64,000 bases of DNA, from assembly GCF_027319265.1 (NCBI RefSeq), contig NZ_DAHVNP010000070.1:108594-172593 (forward strand), in the 5' to 3' direction. The first letter of the stretch is position 1. The number at the start of each line of letters is the position of its first letter. The translations under genes and the position numbers were made by a program. The stretch is from Ferrimicrobium sp. (GTDB taxonomy: Bacteria > Actinomycetota > Acidimicrobiia > Acidimicrobiales > Acidimicrobiaceae). The notes beneath the pieces were generated by a model that was not told the origin of the DNA, ran no database searches, and saw nothing but the letters and a program-made list of their open reading frames with translations. Positions 1-7,918 of the stretch are shown here, one piece after another.

Positions 1-2
1 GC

Positions 3-464
3 GACTCGCATGCGGCCACACAGGCGCTGCCCTTGCTTGGGCAACAAGAGCAGGAGCTGCTCGATGATGTACAGTTGGTTGGTTCCAAGACCATCACTCT
101 CACCTCTCATAGCGTGTCGGTACCGCTCACTCTCTCCTCGCGGTTACCCTTTCCTATCCGTGTTCAGCTCTCGATCCGGTCATCGGAGATCTCGTTCCCT
201 AAGGGGTCGAAGCGTAATATGGACTTAACAAAGGGGACGGCTACCGTGGGACTGCCGGTCGTGGTGAAAGCGCTAGGAACCTTCGCGGTAACCGCGGTGG
301 TATCGGCTCCCAACGGACAGGTGCTTATCACGGATGTCCTCACGGTCCACTCCACTGGATTCTCCACGGTCGGCATCGTGTTGACGGTCGGAGCTGCACT
401 GGTCTTGGTCTCATGGTGGGTACGCACTGCTCGTCGCCACCATAAGAAGACGAGCACCGAGTGA
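3..464 (+). CDS. C-terminal part of a large membrane-anchored protein upstream of murJ (partial)
   Basis: The reading frame is open through the left edge of the window, so only the C-terminal ~153 residues are present. They hold a beta-rich stretch and then one hydrophobic segment near the end (IVLTVGAALVLVSWWV), followed by a basic tail (RRHHKK). This is the topology of an exported protein anchored by a C-terminal helix with a short cytoplasmic tail. The stop overlaps the murJ start by four bases (GTGA), so the two are translationally coupled. In actinobacteria the gene before murJ is commonly a large secreted/membrane protein of the DUF6049 type. That identity is inferred from position and topology, because the diagnostic N-terminal domains lie outside the window. 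Confidence 0.6.
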   Translation, partial: DSHAATQALPLLGQQEQELLDDVQLVGSKTITLTSHSVSVPLTLSSRLPFPIRVQLSIRSSEISFPKGSKRNMDLTKGTATVGLPVVVKALGTFAVTAVVSAPNGQVLITDVLTVHSTGFSTVGIVLTVGAALVLVSWWVRTARRHHKKTSTE

Positions 465-2062
465 TCGCACAACTCAAGCGTCTTCTCTTTGGGACGCGGG
501 AATCGGCTAGTCAAAATGCGGCCTTGCTGGCGGCCGGAACACTGACCTCTCGCCTGACCGGATTGGCGCGTCTTATCGTGCTCGCCGTCGTGCTCGGCGT
601 ACGTCCGCTCGCTGATGCCTATAACCTTGGCAACAATACCCCAAATATGCTCTATGACCTCCTCTTGGGAGGGGTCATCTCAGCAACCCTGTTACCGGTA
701 CTCTCGGCGCGTTTTAGCGTCGCGGGGCGTCGGTTGGGCACGAGGTCACAAGCTACGATCTTGACTCTTGGGATCGTCGGTCTGCTAGTGGCGACGATGA
801 TTTTCGAACTACTGGCACCGGCGATCATCGGTCTCTACACAATCGCGAACCATCACGCCTATGCACTAGCGCAACGGGAACTAGCCACCGAGTTGCTGCG
901 TCTCTTTGCGCCACAGCTCTTTTTTTATGGCGCCATCTCGCTGTTCACCGCCGTCTTGAACCTTCGAGGCAACTTCGCCTCGGCGGCGTTCGCTCCGATC
1001 GCGAACAACATCGTCTCGGTCGCCTCACTCGTGACCTTCGCCACGCTCTATCCGGGTGCAAATCTTAGCGTGGTGTTAGCCCACTCGGATGCCGTGTTGA
1101 TTCTGGGTCTCGGTTCGACCGCGGGTGTAGCGGCGCAGATGCTCGTTCTGTTACCGGTCATGTTGCGGCTCGGGATTGAGTTCCGTCCATCCTTTGCTCT
1201 TCGAGACCCCGCGGTTCGTGAGATGTTCTCCCTTTCATCGTGGACCATTGGCTTTGTGATCGCCAACCAGATCGCCGTCTTCGTGATCCAGGCTATCGCT
1301 GACCCTCGACCTGGGTTTATCAGTGCGTACAACTATGCCTATCTGTTTTTCCAATTGCCTTATGCGATCGTCTCGCTCTCGATTATGACGGCGCTCCAAC
1401 CCCGGCTGGCTCGACTGTGGGCCACGAGTGATCGGCAAGGCTTTGCTACCAACCTTACCCGCGCGCTTCGGGCGAGTGTGGCGATCACACTACCGCTCGC
1501 GGCAGTCATGTTGGTTGGTGCTCCAGTGGGACTCGATCTGGTGCTTCGCTATGGAGCGGTAGGCATGGCCGGCGTCAAGCTGACCGCCATGGCGCTGCAG
1601 GGATTCGCGGTGGGCTTGCCAGGATTCGCTCTTTTCCTCTCGATTGTGCAGGGTCTTCAGGCGACCCGCAATGCCCGAGTCGTCTTCGTCCTCTACCTTG
1701 TAGAGAATGGGCTCAACATCGTGCTCGCCTTTGCGTTGGTCAACCGATATGGAATCGTCGGGTTGACGACATCCTTGTCCATTGCCTACACAGTGGCGGC
1801 GCTGCTGGGTCTCTTCGTGTTGATGAGAATGCACGCGCTTCGCGCACCGGGGCAACTCGTACGGGTGTGGTTGCAGCTTGGGGTGATTGGTGCCATCGCA
1901 GCCCTGGTGCTGTGGAGGACCTTGCCTTCGATCACTGCGTCAAGGAGTGTTGGTTTTTTCCTTCAGACCCTGGGAGCACTCCTGATTTGTGCAGGCGTCT
2001 TCGTGGTTCTCAATGCGCTCGCAACTAGACTTGGCCGCCAAGGAAGGGAGATCCATCGATGA
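461..2062 (+). CDS. murJ: Lipid II flippase MurJ (MviN family)
   Basis: The 533-residue polytopic membrane protein has about 14 hydrophobic segments and the MviN/MurJ N-terminus, with a basic amphipathic start, then ALLAAGTLTSRLTGLARL and a following DAYNLGNNTPNMLYDLLLGG stretch. MurJ moves the peptidoglycan precursor lipid II across the cytoplasmic membrane and belongs to the MOP exporter superfamily. The length is normal for the core transporter. Mycobacterial MviN carries extra C-terminal pseudokinase and sugar-binding domains that are absent here. The start is a GTG overlapping the previous stop, and the stop overlaps the next start (ATGA), so it sits inside a tightly coupled operon with the upstream membrane protein and the DegV gene. 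The family assignment is firm. Confidence 0.93.
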   Translation: MIAQLKRLLFGTRESASQNAALLAAGTLTSRLTGLARLIVLAVVLGVRPLADAYNLGNNTPNMLYDLLLGGVISATLLPVLSARFSVAGRRLGTRSQATILTLGIVGLLVATMIFELLAPAIIGLYTIANHHAYALAQRELATELLRLFAPQLFFYGAISLFTAVLNLRGNFASAAFAPIANNIVSVASLVTFATLYPGANLSVVLAHSDAVLILGLGSTAGVAAQMLVLLPVMLRLGIEFRPSFALRDPAVREMFSLSSWTIGFVIANQIAVFVIQAIADPRPGFISAYNYAYLFFQLPYAIVSLSIMTALQPRLARLWATSDRQGFATNLTRALRASVAITLPLAAVMLVGAPVGLDLVLRYGAVGMAGVKLTAMALQGFAVGLPGFALFLSIVQGLQATRNARVVFVLYLVENGLNIVLAFALVNRYGIVGLTTSLSIAYTVAALLGLFVLMRMHALRAPGQLVRVWLQLGVIGAIAALVLWRTLPSITASRSVGFFLQTLGALLICAGVFVVLNALATRLGRQGREIHR

Positions 2063-2898
2063 GTGTCGCCGTAGTGGTCGATTCGGCGTCCGACCTGCCG
2101 AACGAATTGGCTGATGCCCTAGGGATCCGTCGTGTACCATTAACGATTAGCCTGGATGGGGTTGACTACAAAGACGGAACCGAGCTTTCGCGGGAACGGT
2201 TTTGGGAACTCGCTCAGCGAGCGAGCGATCTGCCGAAGACAGCAGCCCCATCGCCAGCAGAGTTTGACGCCGCCTTCAGTAGCGAACTTGACGCCGGTGC
2301 GAACCACGTCATCTGCCTCACCATGACCAAGGATCTGTCGGCGACGTATCAAGCGGCACTGGCTGCAGCGAGCGCCTACTCAGGCCGCGTCTCAGTTTTT
2401 GATACCCGGAGCTTGACGGTTGGCGAGGGGTTGGTGGCGGTGAGTGCAGCAACCGCCGCGCAGGCTGGGGCGGATACCGAGCAGTGCCAGCGGATCGTGC
2501 GCGCGGCGATCGAGCGAGTGGTCACCTTCGGTATGCTCGACACCCTTGAGAACCTTCGCCGGGGCGGAAGAATCGGTGCAGCGAGCGCCCTGTTGGGTAC
2601 CGTCATGTCCTTCAAACCGCTGATCGAGGTGCGTGATGGTGCGATCGAGGCGGCGGGGCGGGTGCGCACTCGCAAGAGCGCCATTACTTCGCTGTTGGAG
2701 AAGTTCGCTGGTGGTGGACCCTATGAGCGGGTTGGTCTCGTCCACGCGATGGCGAACGACCTCGATGCCGTGCTAGCGCGTGTACGTGAGGTGACCGGTG
2801 TGGATGAGGTGGTGGTCTCGGTCATGGGCGCCACCATTGGGACCCACGCTGGCCCAGGTGCCCTTGGTATCTCGGTGCTCAAGCACGAACCCAAGTAG
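2059..2898 (+). CDS. DegV family fatty-acid-binding protein
   Basis: The protein has 279 residues, the usual DegV length. The N-terminus (VVVDSASDLP) matches the family signature. A TMTKDLSATYQAA stretch and a FDTRSLTVGEGL stretch correspond to the lipid-head-group-contacting motifs, and LENLRRGGRIGAASALLG is the conserved C-domain motif. DegV/FakB proteins bind a fatty acid and, in bacteria with FakA, present it for phosphorylation. Not every homologue has a FakA partner, and none is visible in this window. The start codon overlaps the murJ stop (ATGA). The family call is secure, but the physiological ligand and role are not known from sequence. Confidence 0.88.
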   Translation: MSVAVVVDSASDLPNELADALGIRRVPLTISLDGVDYKDGTELSRERFWELAQRASDLPKTAAPSPAEFDAAFSSELDAGANHVICLTMTKDLSATYQAALAAASAYSGRVSVFDTRSLTVGEGLVAVSAATAAQAGADTEQCQRIVRAAIERVVTFGMLDTLENLRRGGRIGAASALLGTVMSFKPLIEVRDGAIEAAGRVRTRKSAITSLLEKFAGGGPYERVGLVHAMANDLDAVLARVREVTGVDEVVVSVMGATIGTHAGPGALGISVLKHEPK

Positions 2899-2923
2899 GA
2901 TGGTAGGCAAGGAGGTAGGGTAC

Positions 2924-3259
2924 GTGGCTGATTATCACGGCGAAACAGAGGGTCAGCGTGACCTAGCCGCTCGCGCGGCGGAGTGGGTTGACGAGATCGC
3001 TAAGTTTCTACAGAGCAAAGCGGTGTCGCCGTTGTTTTGGGTCGCACGCGCTATCATCTTTGGCCTACTGGGTTTGGCGCTGGCGGTGGTCGCCGGCGTG
3101 TTGACCGTCGACGCCTTGGTCAAGCTGCTCGATGCCTATCTCTTCGCAGGACGGGTATGGATCACGTACTTTGTGATCGGTGGGCTCGCCCTGTTGCTAT
3201 CGCTGTATGCCTGGCGCAAGATGGGCAAGTATCGCCTTGTCACCGGCGCTTCGGCGTGA
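2924..3259 (+). CDS. Small two-helix membrane protein, phage-holin-superfamily-like
   Basis: The predicted protein has 111 residues, with a hydrophilic N-terminal third and two hydrophobic segments (IIFGLLGLALAVVAGVL and WITYFVIGGLALLLSLYAW), ending in a basic tail. GTG at 2924 is preferred over the upstream ATG at 2900 because a strong AAGGAGGT sits seven bases before it. Small two-helix proteins annotated as putative holin-superfamily members are common next to murJ/trxB genes in actinobacteria, but their function is unknown. Its position between the DegV gene and trxB suggests cotranscription with the first and possibly the second. The 150 bases to trxB could hold a separate promoter. Confidence 0.7.
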   Translation: MADYHGETEGQRDLAARAAEWVDEIAKFLQSKAVSPLFWVARAIIFGLLGLALAVVAGVLTVDALVKLLDAYLFAGRVWITYFVIGGLALLLSLYAWRKMGKYRLVTGASA

Positions 3260-3411
3260 TGGGGCGCGCGTGGGCTTACGCAGGACCCAGGGGGCGATAG
3301 CGACTGCTGCCGGTAATAGGGCAGCTCCTGTCGTGGTGCGAACCTTGAGCACACGAACTGCGTCGACGAAGTGAGCCGGACGAACACGGTGGTGAAGGAG
3401 AAAGGACTCTA

Positions 3412-4377
3412 ATGACAGAGCATGTGAAGGTAGTAATTATTGGTTCGGGGCCAGCTGGCCTCACGGCGGCCATCTATGCGGCCCGAGCCGACTTCAGCCC
3501 AGTCATACTCGAAGGCGAGCCATCGTCAACCTCTGATCAGCCTGGTGGCCAGCTGATGCTAACAACGGAGATCGAAAATTTCCCAGGTTTTGTCGACGGC
3601 ATCCTCGGCCCAGAGCTCATGGGTAACTTCCGAAGTCAAGCGGAACGCTTTGGTGCAAGAATGCATGGGGCCAAGGCTGCTCGAGTCGACCTATCTGGTC
3701 AACACGCCGCTATTTGGGCATCTGATGCGACCCCTGACGAGCCGACCTACACCGCTGACGCCGTGATCGTAGCGACCGGCGCCCGTTCATTGATGCTCGG
3801 ACTCGATAACGAACTACGGCTGGTCGGTCACGGCGTCTCAACGTGTGCAACCTGTGACGGCTTTTTCTTTCGCGGCCACCGTATCGCGGTCGTTGGTGGT
3901 GGTGACTCTGCGTTGGAGGAGGCGTTATTCCTCACCAAGTTCGCCGAGTCAGTGACGATTATTCACCGTCGCGATGCGCTGCGGGCCTCGAAGATCATGC
4001 AGGACCGGGCCTTTGCCAACCCGAAGATCTCCTTCCTATGGAATCGTCAGGTGACGGCATTGCACGAAGAGGGTGGTTCGCTCGCCGGCGTGACCGTGCA
4101 GGACCCAGCGGGTGGACCCGAAGAGCGCCATGACTTCACCGGTCTCTTTGTGGCGATTGGCCATGCACCCAACACCGATGTCTTCAAAGGACAACTCGAG
4201 ATGGATGACCTTGGCTACCTCGCGACGCAGCCGGGTTCTACCGCAACCAGCGTCAGGGGGGTATTTGCCGCAGGCGACGTACAGGATCATATCTATCGCC
4301 AGGCGATCACGGCGGCTGGTTCTGGTTGTCAAGCGGCGCTCGATGTTGAGCACTACCTTGCTGCGCAAGAGGCCTGA
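3412..4377 (+). CDS. trxB: Thioredoxin-disulfide reductase
   Basis: The 321-residue flavoprotein reduces thioredoxin with NADPH. It carries the FAD-binding GSGPAG at residues 11-16, the redox-active CATC at 145-148, the NADPH-binding GGGDSALEEA just after it and the terminal FAD motif FAAGDV. Length and order match low-molecular-weight bacterial TrxB. A GAAGGAG Shine-Dalgarno sequence precedes the ATG. It lies 61 bases upstream of trxA on the same strand, so the two probably form the disulfide-reducing system of the cytoplasm. The trxB-trxA-cwlM order is the classic actinobacterial origin-proximal arrangement, although parA and parB do not follow here. Confidence 0.96.
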   Translation: MTEHVKVVIIGSGPAGLTAAIYAARADFSPVILEGEPSSTSDQPGGQLMLTTEIENFPGFVDGILGPELMGNFRSQAERFGARMHGAKAARVDLSGQHAAIWASDATPDEPTYTADAVIVATGARSLMLGLDNELRLVGHGVSTCATCDGFFFRGHRIAVVGGGDSALEEALFLTKFAESVTIIHRRDALRASKIMQDRAFANPKISFLWNRQVTALHEEGGSLAGVTVQDPAGGPEERHDFTGLFVAIGHAPNTDVFKGQLEMDDLGYLATQPGSTATSVRGVFAAGDVQDHIYRQAITAAGSGCQAALDVEHYLAAQEA

Positions 4378-4450
4378 GGAATACTTCGGTGATGACGATG
4401 TTGATAGTTGCACGTGCAAGTACTGTCACGGCGAGTGAATGGAGAAGAAG

Positions 4451-4783
4451 ATGAGTGTACAGATTATTGAACTCAATGATCAGAATTTTGATGACCGTAT
4501 CAAGGCGTCGCAGACACCGGTACTAGTAGACTTCTGGGCAGAGTGGTGTGGACCGTGCAAGATGATTGCTCCGATTCTCGAGGAGATAGCCCAGGACAAG
4601 AATGGTCAGCTGGTGATCGGGAAGTTGAATGTGGACAACGCATTGCAGGTGGCACGGAAGTTCGAGATCATGAGTATCCCGACGCTGATGCTGTTTCGAG
4701 ACGGCGAACCGGTGAAGCGTATCGTAGGAGCGATGTCCAAGAAGGCACTGTTGAAGGAGCTGGACCCAGCGCTAGCGGGGTGA
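4451..4783 (+). CDS. trxA: Thioredoxin
   Basis: The protein has 110 residues, with the canonical active site WCGPC at residues 32-36, a cis-proline region (SIPTLMLF) and a C-terminal helix. It is the electron carrier reduced by the adjacent TrxB. An ATG lies 12 bases upstream in frame (4439). ATG 4451 is preferred because GGAGAAG precedes it with good spacing and because the protein then begins at the usual thioredoxin N-terminus. The stop codon overlaps the GTG of the following CwlM-like gene (GTGA), so translation of the two is coupled. The assignment is firm. Confidence 0.95.
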   Translation: MSVQIIELNDQNFDDRIKASQTPVLVDFWAEWCGPCKMIAPILEEIAQDKNGQLVIGKLNVDNALQVARKFEIMSIPTLMLFRDGEPVKRIVGAMSKKALLKELDPALAG

Positions 4784-5760
4784 GTGCTGAGGGAACCGCG
4801 GCACTGATCCCTCATTCTGAGGCGAGCTTGGCGGATGTCGAGATGCGTCTGGTTCGGCTTGGTTTTCTGTCTCCCGATGTAGGGTTGGTGGGCCTATCCG
4901 ATGCGCTTGTCGCTTTCCAGTCCTCTCGTGGAATTCCTGAGACAGGGGATTGCGATCGTATCACCTGGAGGAGTTTGGTTGAGGCTGGATTTGCCTTTGG
5001 GGATCGAGTTCTGTATCTGCGAAATCCCAGTTTCCGTGGTGAGGATGTGGCCTGGTTGCAGGAGCGACTCGGTAACTTAGGGTTCGATCCGGGGAGAGTC
5101 GACGGTATCTTTGGTACGAGAACGCGAGATGCCCTGCAGGATTTTCAATCGAATGTAGCGCTTCCTGCCGATGGAATCTGTGGAGGAGCAACCGTCGACG
5201 AGTTGCGTCGTGTCTTTGGACGCAGCACTGAGCATATCCATGGAGTTCGTGAGCGACAGCGCCTTCGCATCCGGACAAAGCCGTTGTCAGAGGCCTCTGT
5301 GGCGATCCTTGCTGCCCTTCCGCTGGAACAGCAGGCAGATCTGCTTGCCCAGCGTCTGCGTGCAAGGGGAGCCAAGGCGGTGGCGCTCACCGACGCCGAT
5401 CAATCACACCTCGCCACCATCGTGAACACGCGGGAACTCGATCTCGTGACCTATTTCGACTTCTCGACCTCGGGGTTGCAGGTCGCGTACTACTCCGGTT
5501 TTCGTTACACCTCGCCCGCGGGCATGTTGCTAGCCCAGATGGTCGCTGATGGTCTCTCACGTCTCGAACTGCCGGTGATGATCAGCCTTCGTGGGATGAC
5601 CTTGCCGATCCTTCGTGAGACGAGGATGCCTGCGGTTTCGATCGCTATCGACCACCCCCACCGTTGGCTCATCTTGGGCCCTGAGGTGGTGGAGGCGGTC
5701 GCAGCTTCCATTGAGGAGTTTCTGGTGAACCCCGAGTCTGGCACTCCTGGAGTCGGCTAG
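4780..5760 (+). CDS. CwlM-like peptidoglycan-binding protein with a degenerate amidase domain
   Basis: The predicted 326-residue protein has two N-terminal PG_binding_1 repeats (LADVEMRLVRLGFLSP... and EDVAWLQERLGNLGFDPG... with GIFGTRTRDALQDFQ) and a C-terminal region that aligns in order with Amidase_3. The repeats plus amidase layout and the position after trxA match mycobacterial CwlM. The amidase half seems catalytically dead. The usual DPGHGG opening with its zinc ligand is absent, the SLHAN histidine is replaced (TYFDFST), and the terminal glutamate of the LRETR-MPAV-E motif is replaced (SIAIDHP). A regulatory rather than hydrolytic role is therefore likely, as reported for CwlM in mycobacteria as a peptidoglycan-synthesis regulator. 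The GTG start overlaps the trxA stop. Confidence 0.75.
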   Translation: MSAEGTAALIPHSEASLADVEMRLVRLGFLSPDVGLVGLSDALVAFQSSRGIPETGDCDRITWRSLVEAGFAFGDRVLYLRNPSFRGEDVAWLQERLGNLGFDPGRVDGIFGTRTRDALQDFQSNVALPADGICGGATVDELRRVFGRSTEHIHGVRERQRLRIRTKPLSEASVAILAALPLEQQADLLAQRLRARGAKAVALTDADQSHLATIVNTRELDLVTYFDFSTSGLQVAYYSGFRYTSPAGMLLAQMVADGLSRLELPVMISLRGMTLPILRETRMPAVSIAIDHPHRWLILGPEVVEAVAASIEEFLVNPESGTPGVG

Positions 5761-5771
5761 CCGACGGTTAG

Positions 5772-6845
5772 CTAAGAGCGGGAGCGTGCATACTCATTGA
5801 CCATCTCTTGCGCGACTCCATCACGGAACTGCTGAGGTGGTGACTTCATGAAATAGGCAGATGGCCCGAGAAGTGGCCCGCCCTCGCCGCGGTCAAGGGC
5901 GATCTTGGCACAACGAACGGCGTCGATGATGACGCCTGCGCTGTTGGGGGAGTCCCACACCTCAAGTTTGAGCTCGATGTTTAAGGGAACATCACCAAAG
6001 TTGCGACCCTCAAGCCGAATGTAGGCCCATTTACGATCCTCAAGCCACGGCACGTGATCTGAGGGGCCGATGTGGACATCGTCGGCTTCGATGCCGTTGT
6101 CGATCTGGCTGGTGACGGACTGCGTCTTCGAGATCTTTTTCGACTCCAGTCGCTCGCGCTCAAGCATGTTCTTAAAGTCCATGTTCCCACCGACGTTGAG
6201 CTGGTAGGTGCGGTCGATCACAAGCCCACGGTCCTCGAAGAGGCGAGCGAGCGTGCGGTGCACGATCGTGGCGCCAACCTGGCTCTTGATATCATCGCCA
6301 ACGATAGGAACGCCAGCGGCGGTGAACTTGGCTGCCCACTCTGGATCAGAGGCGATGAAGACCGGGATGGCATTGACAAAGGCCACCTTGGCATCGATGC
6401 AGGCCTGAGCATAGAACTTCTGTGCCTGCTCGGAGCCGACCGGCAGGTACGCGACCAGCACGTCTGCTTGTACAGCTCGGAGCGTCTCCACGATGTCGAC
6501 TGGTTCGACCGGAGACTCTTCGATAGATTCCCGGTAGTACTTGCCAAGGCCATCGAGTGTTGGTCCTCGCTGGACCGTCACCTGACTCTCAGGAACATCG
6601 GCAAACTTGATGGTGTTATTGCGACCGGCAAAGATCGCCTTGGAGAGTGGGACACCAACCTTGGTGGCGTCGACGTCGAAGGCAGCGACGAACTCCAGAT
6701 CGCTGACGTGGTAGTCGCCGAGCTGGACATGCATAAGACCAGGGACTTCGTCCTCTGGGTTCGCTCCTCGATAGTAATGCACCCCTTGGATGAGTGAGCT
6801 AGCGCAGTTTCCCACGCCGGCGATTGCTACGCGTACTTTTGACAT
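5772..6845 (-). CDS. ino1: Inositol-3-phosphate synthase
   Basis: The 357-residue protein is of the short prokaryotic myo-inositol-1-phosphate synthase type. It has the NAD-binding [15 protein letters not shown] at the N-terminus, then [27 protein letters not shown] and [12 protein letters not shown], which are conserved nucleotide and active-site segments. The enzyme cyclises glucose-6-phosphate to inositol-3-phosphate, the precursor of phosphatidylinositol and of mycothiol in actinobacteria. It lies 26 bases downstream of the PadR gene on the same strand, an arrangement also seen in mycobacteria, so the regulator probably shares its transcript. It converges with the CwlM-like gene across an 11-bp gap. 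Confidence 0.94.
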   Translation of the reverse strand: MSKVRVAIAGVGNCASSLIQGVHYYRGANPEDEVPGLMHVQLGDYHVSDLEFVAAFDVDATKVGVPLSKAIFAGRNNTIKFADVPESQVTVQRGPTLDGLGKYYRESIEESPVEPVDIVETLRAVQADVLVAYLPVGSEQAQKFYAQACIDAKVAFVNAIPVFIASDPEWAAKFTAAGVPIVGDDIKSQVGATIVHRTLARLFEDRGLVIDRTYQLNVGGNMDFKNMLERERLESKKISKTQSVTSQIDNGIEADDVHIGPSDHVPWLEDRKWAYIRLEGRNFGDVPLNIELKLEVWDSPNSAGVIIDAVRCAKIALDRGEGGPLLGPSAYFMKSPPQQFRDGVAQEMVNEYARSRS

Positions 6846-6871
6846 CGGTTTCCCCGTTTCCTTTCTTCTGC

Positions 6872-7489
6872 TTACCGCGAGAGCGTAGGTTGCTCTCGAA
6901 GATCCTTGAGTTCACGCTCGATCCACTGGAGTTCAGCGTCGAGACGATACTCGAGACCATGCTTGACCTGGCCGAGACCGTTAGAACGTGCCGACAGTTC
7001 ACCAAGGGCACGCATGCGTTCATTGATGAGGCCAACCCGTCGCTCGAAGAGGCGGATGCGTTCAGCCTCGGTGAGATGGTCCGAAAACGCTAATGCGAAC
7101 CAGAAGGTGCGATCGTCGTCAAGGGCGATGCCACGCAAGAGCTCGAGTAGCGCGGTCTGGCCGGCGGTGGTGATGGTGTAGACCTTCCGATTGCGACGCC
7201 CATTGGCGGGTTGTTCGCCACGCTGGAGCAATGCGAGTTCTGCTGCGAGAGCCCCAGAGAGTTGACGCGAATCGAATGCAGGAGTGTTGGTTGTCTCCGA
7301 GCGAATGAGCCCGCGACGCTCCAACTTGGCCAGTGCCGGATACAGCGATCCCCAGGACATAGTCATCAGGGCGCCAAAAGCGGTGTCGATGCGCCGTTTG
7401 AGTTCGTAACCGTGCATACCTTCGTCCGCGAGAAGGCCGAGTAGGAGCAGCTCTGTGGCTGAGCCACTGGAATGAGTACTCGTGCGCAT
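6872..7489 (-). CDS. PadR family transcriptional regulator
   Basis: The predicted 205-residue protein has an N-terminal PadR winged helix ([20 protein letters not shown], then [19 protein letters not shown] and a VYTITTAGQ wing) and a C-terminal helical dimerisation domain of the Vir_Reg type. ATG 7489 is chosen because TATACT ends seven bases upstream, so transcription should begin at or next to the ATG and give a leaderless message. An in-frame start ten codons further upstream would lie over the promoter. The downstream ino1 gene is the obvious cotranscribed target. An imperfect inverted repeat in the upstream promoter is a candidate autoregulatory operator. Its ligand is unknown. Confidence 0.88.
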   Translation of the reverse strand: MRTSTHSSGSATELLLLGLLADEGMHGYELKRRIDTAFGALMTMSWGSLYPALAKLERRGLIRSETTNTPAFDSRQLSGALAAELALLQRGEQPANGRRNRKVYTITTAGQTALLELLRGIALDDDRTFWFALAFSDHLTEAERIRLFERRVGLINERMRALGELSARSNGLGQVKHGLEYRLDAELQWIERELKDLREQPTLSR

Positions 7490-7496
7490 AAGAGGT

Positions 7497-7542
7497 AGTA
7501 TAGCCGGTCGTAGTACCAATGCAATATAGCGAAGTGTTATAT
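7497..7542 (-). promoter_or_regulatory. padR-ino1 promoter with inverted repeat
   Basis: On the minus strand the -10 box TATACT occupies 7502-7497, with TTGCAT as a possible -35 at 7524-7519. Immediately upstream lies ATATAGC-GAAGT-GTTATAT (7524-7542 on the plus strand), two 7-bp arms with one mismatch. The repeat abuts the -35 region, as expected for an autoregulatory PadR operator. The promoter is well supported by the leaderless start. The operator role is inferred. Confidence 0.5.
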
Positions 7543-7906
7543 CACCGCGCGAACAATCTCGTCAGCTGGTCTCCTTGATTGGAGCGATCGCCAGCGCACA
7601 ACGTCAAACCGTCTTGGAAGGTGGAACTCTGGGCCCACCGAGCTCGGTTGTCCAATAGCGTGGGACACCGCTGACCATGGTGTGGTCGCGGTTGGAGCAG
7701 GTTCTTCGTCGCAGTGGGGGTGCGCCGCTGCAAGGTTCTTGGTGACAAGGTGCGACGGTGTATCATCATGGGGCCCACCGATACCCTCTGGCGAACACGA
7801 TCTCGACGGTGAACGATCTTTGGCACGAATGTCGTCGTGTGTCGGGAGCACCCGTCAACGTGAGGCTGTGCTTGGCGGGTGTCCTGTTGGCTGGTGTGCC
7901 AAGTGG
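7543..7906. other. Gene-free stretch between padR promoter and amidase
   Basis: No open frame here has recognisable protein features, and the short frames on both strands look like chance frames. The stretch is bounded by the padR promoter on the left and a TAGCCT -10 box (7907-7912) on the right. No tRNA, terminator hairpin or repeat was recognised. Confidence 0.4.
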
Positions 7907-7918
7907 TAGCCTTGGTGC

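Noticed and set aside
6072..6797. 241-codon plus-strand frame opposite ino1
   Set aside because: It is the antisense shadow of a clear inositol-phosphate synthase gene and has no family features.
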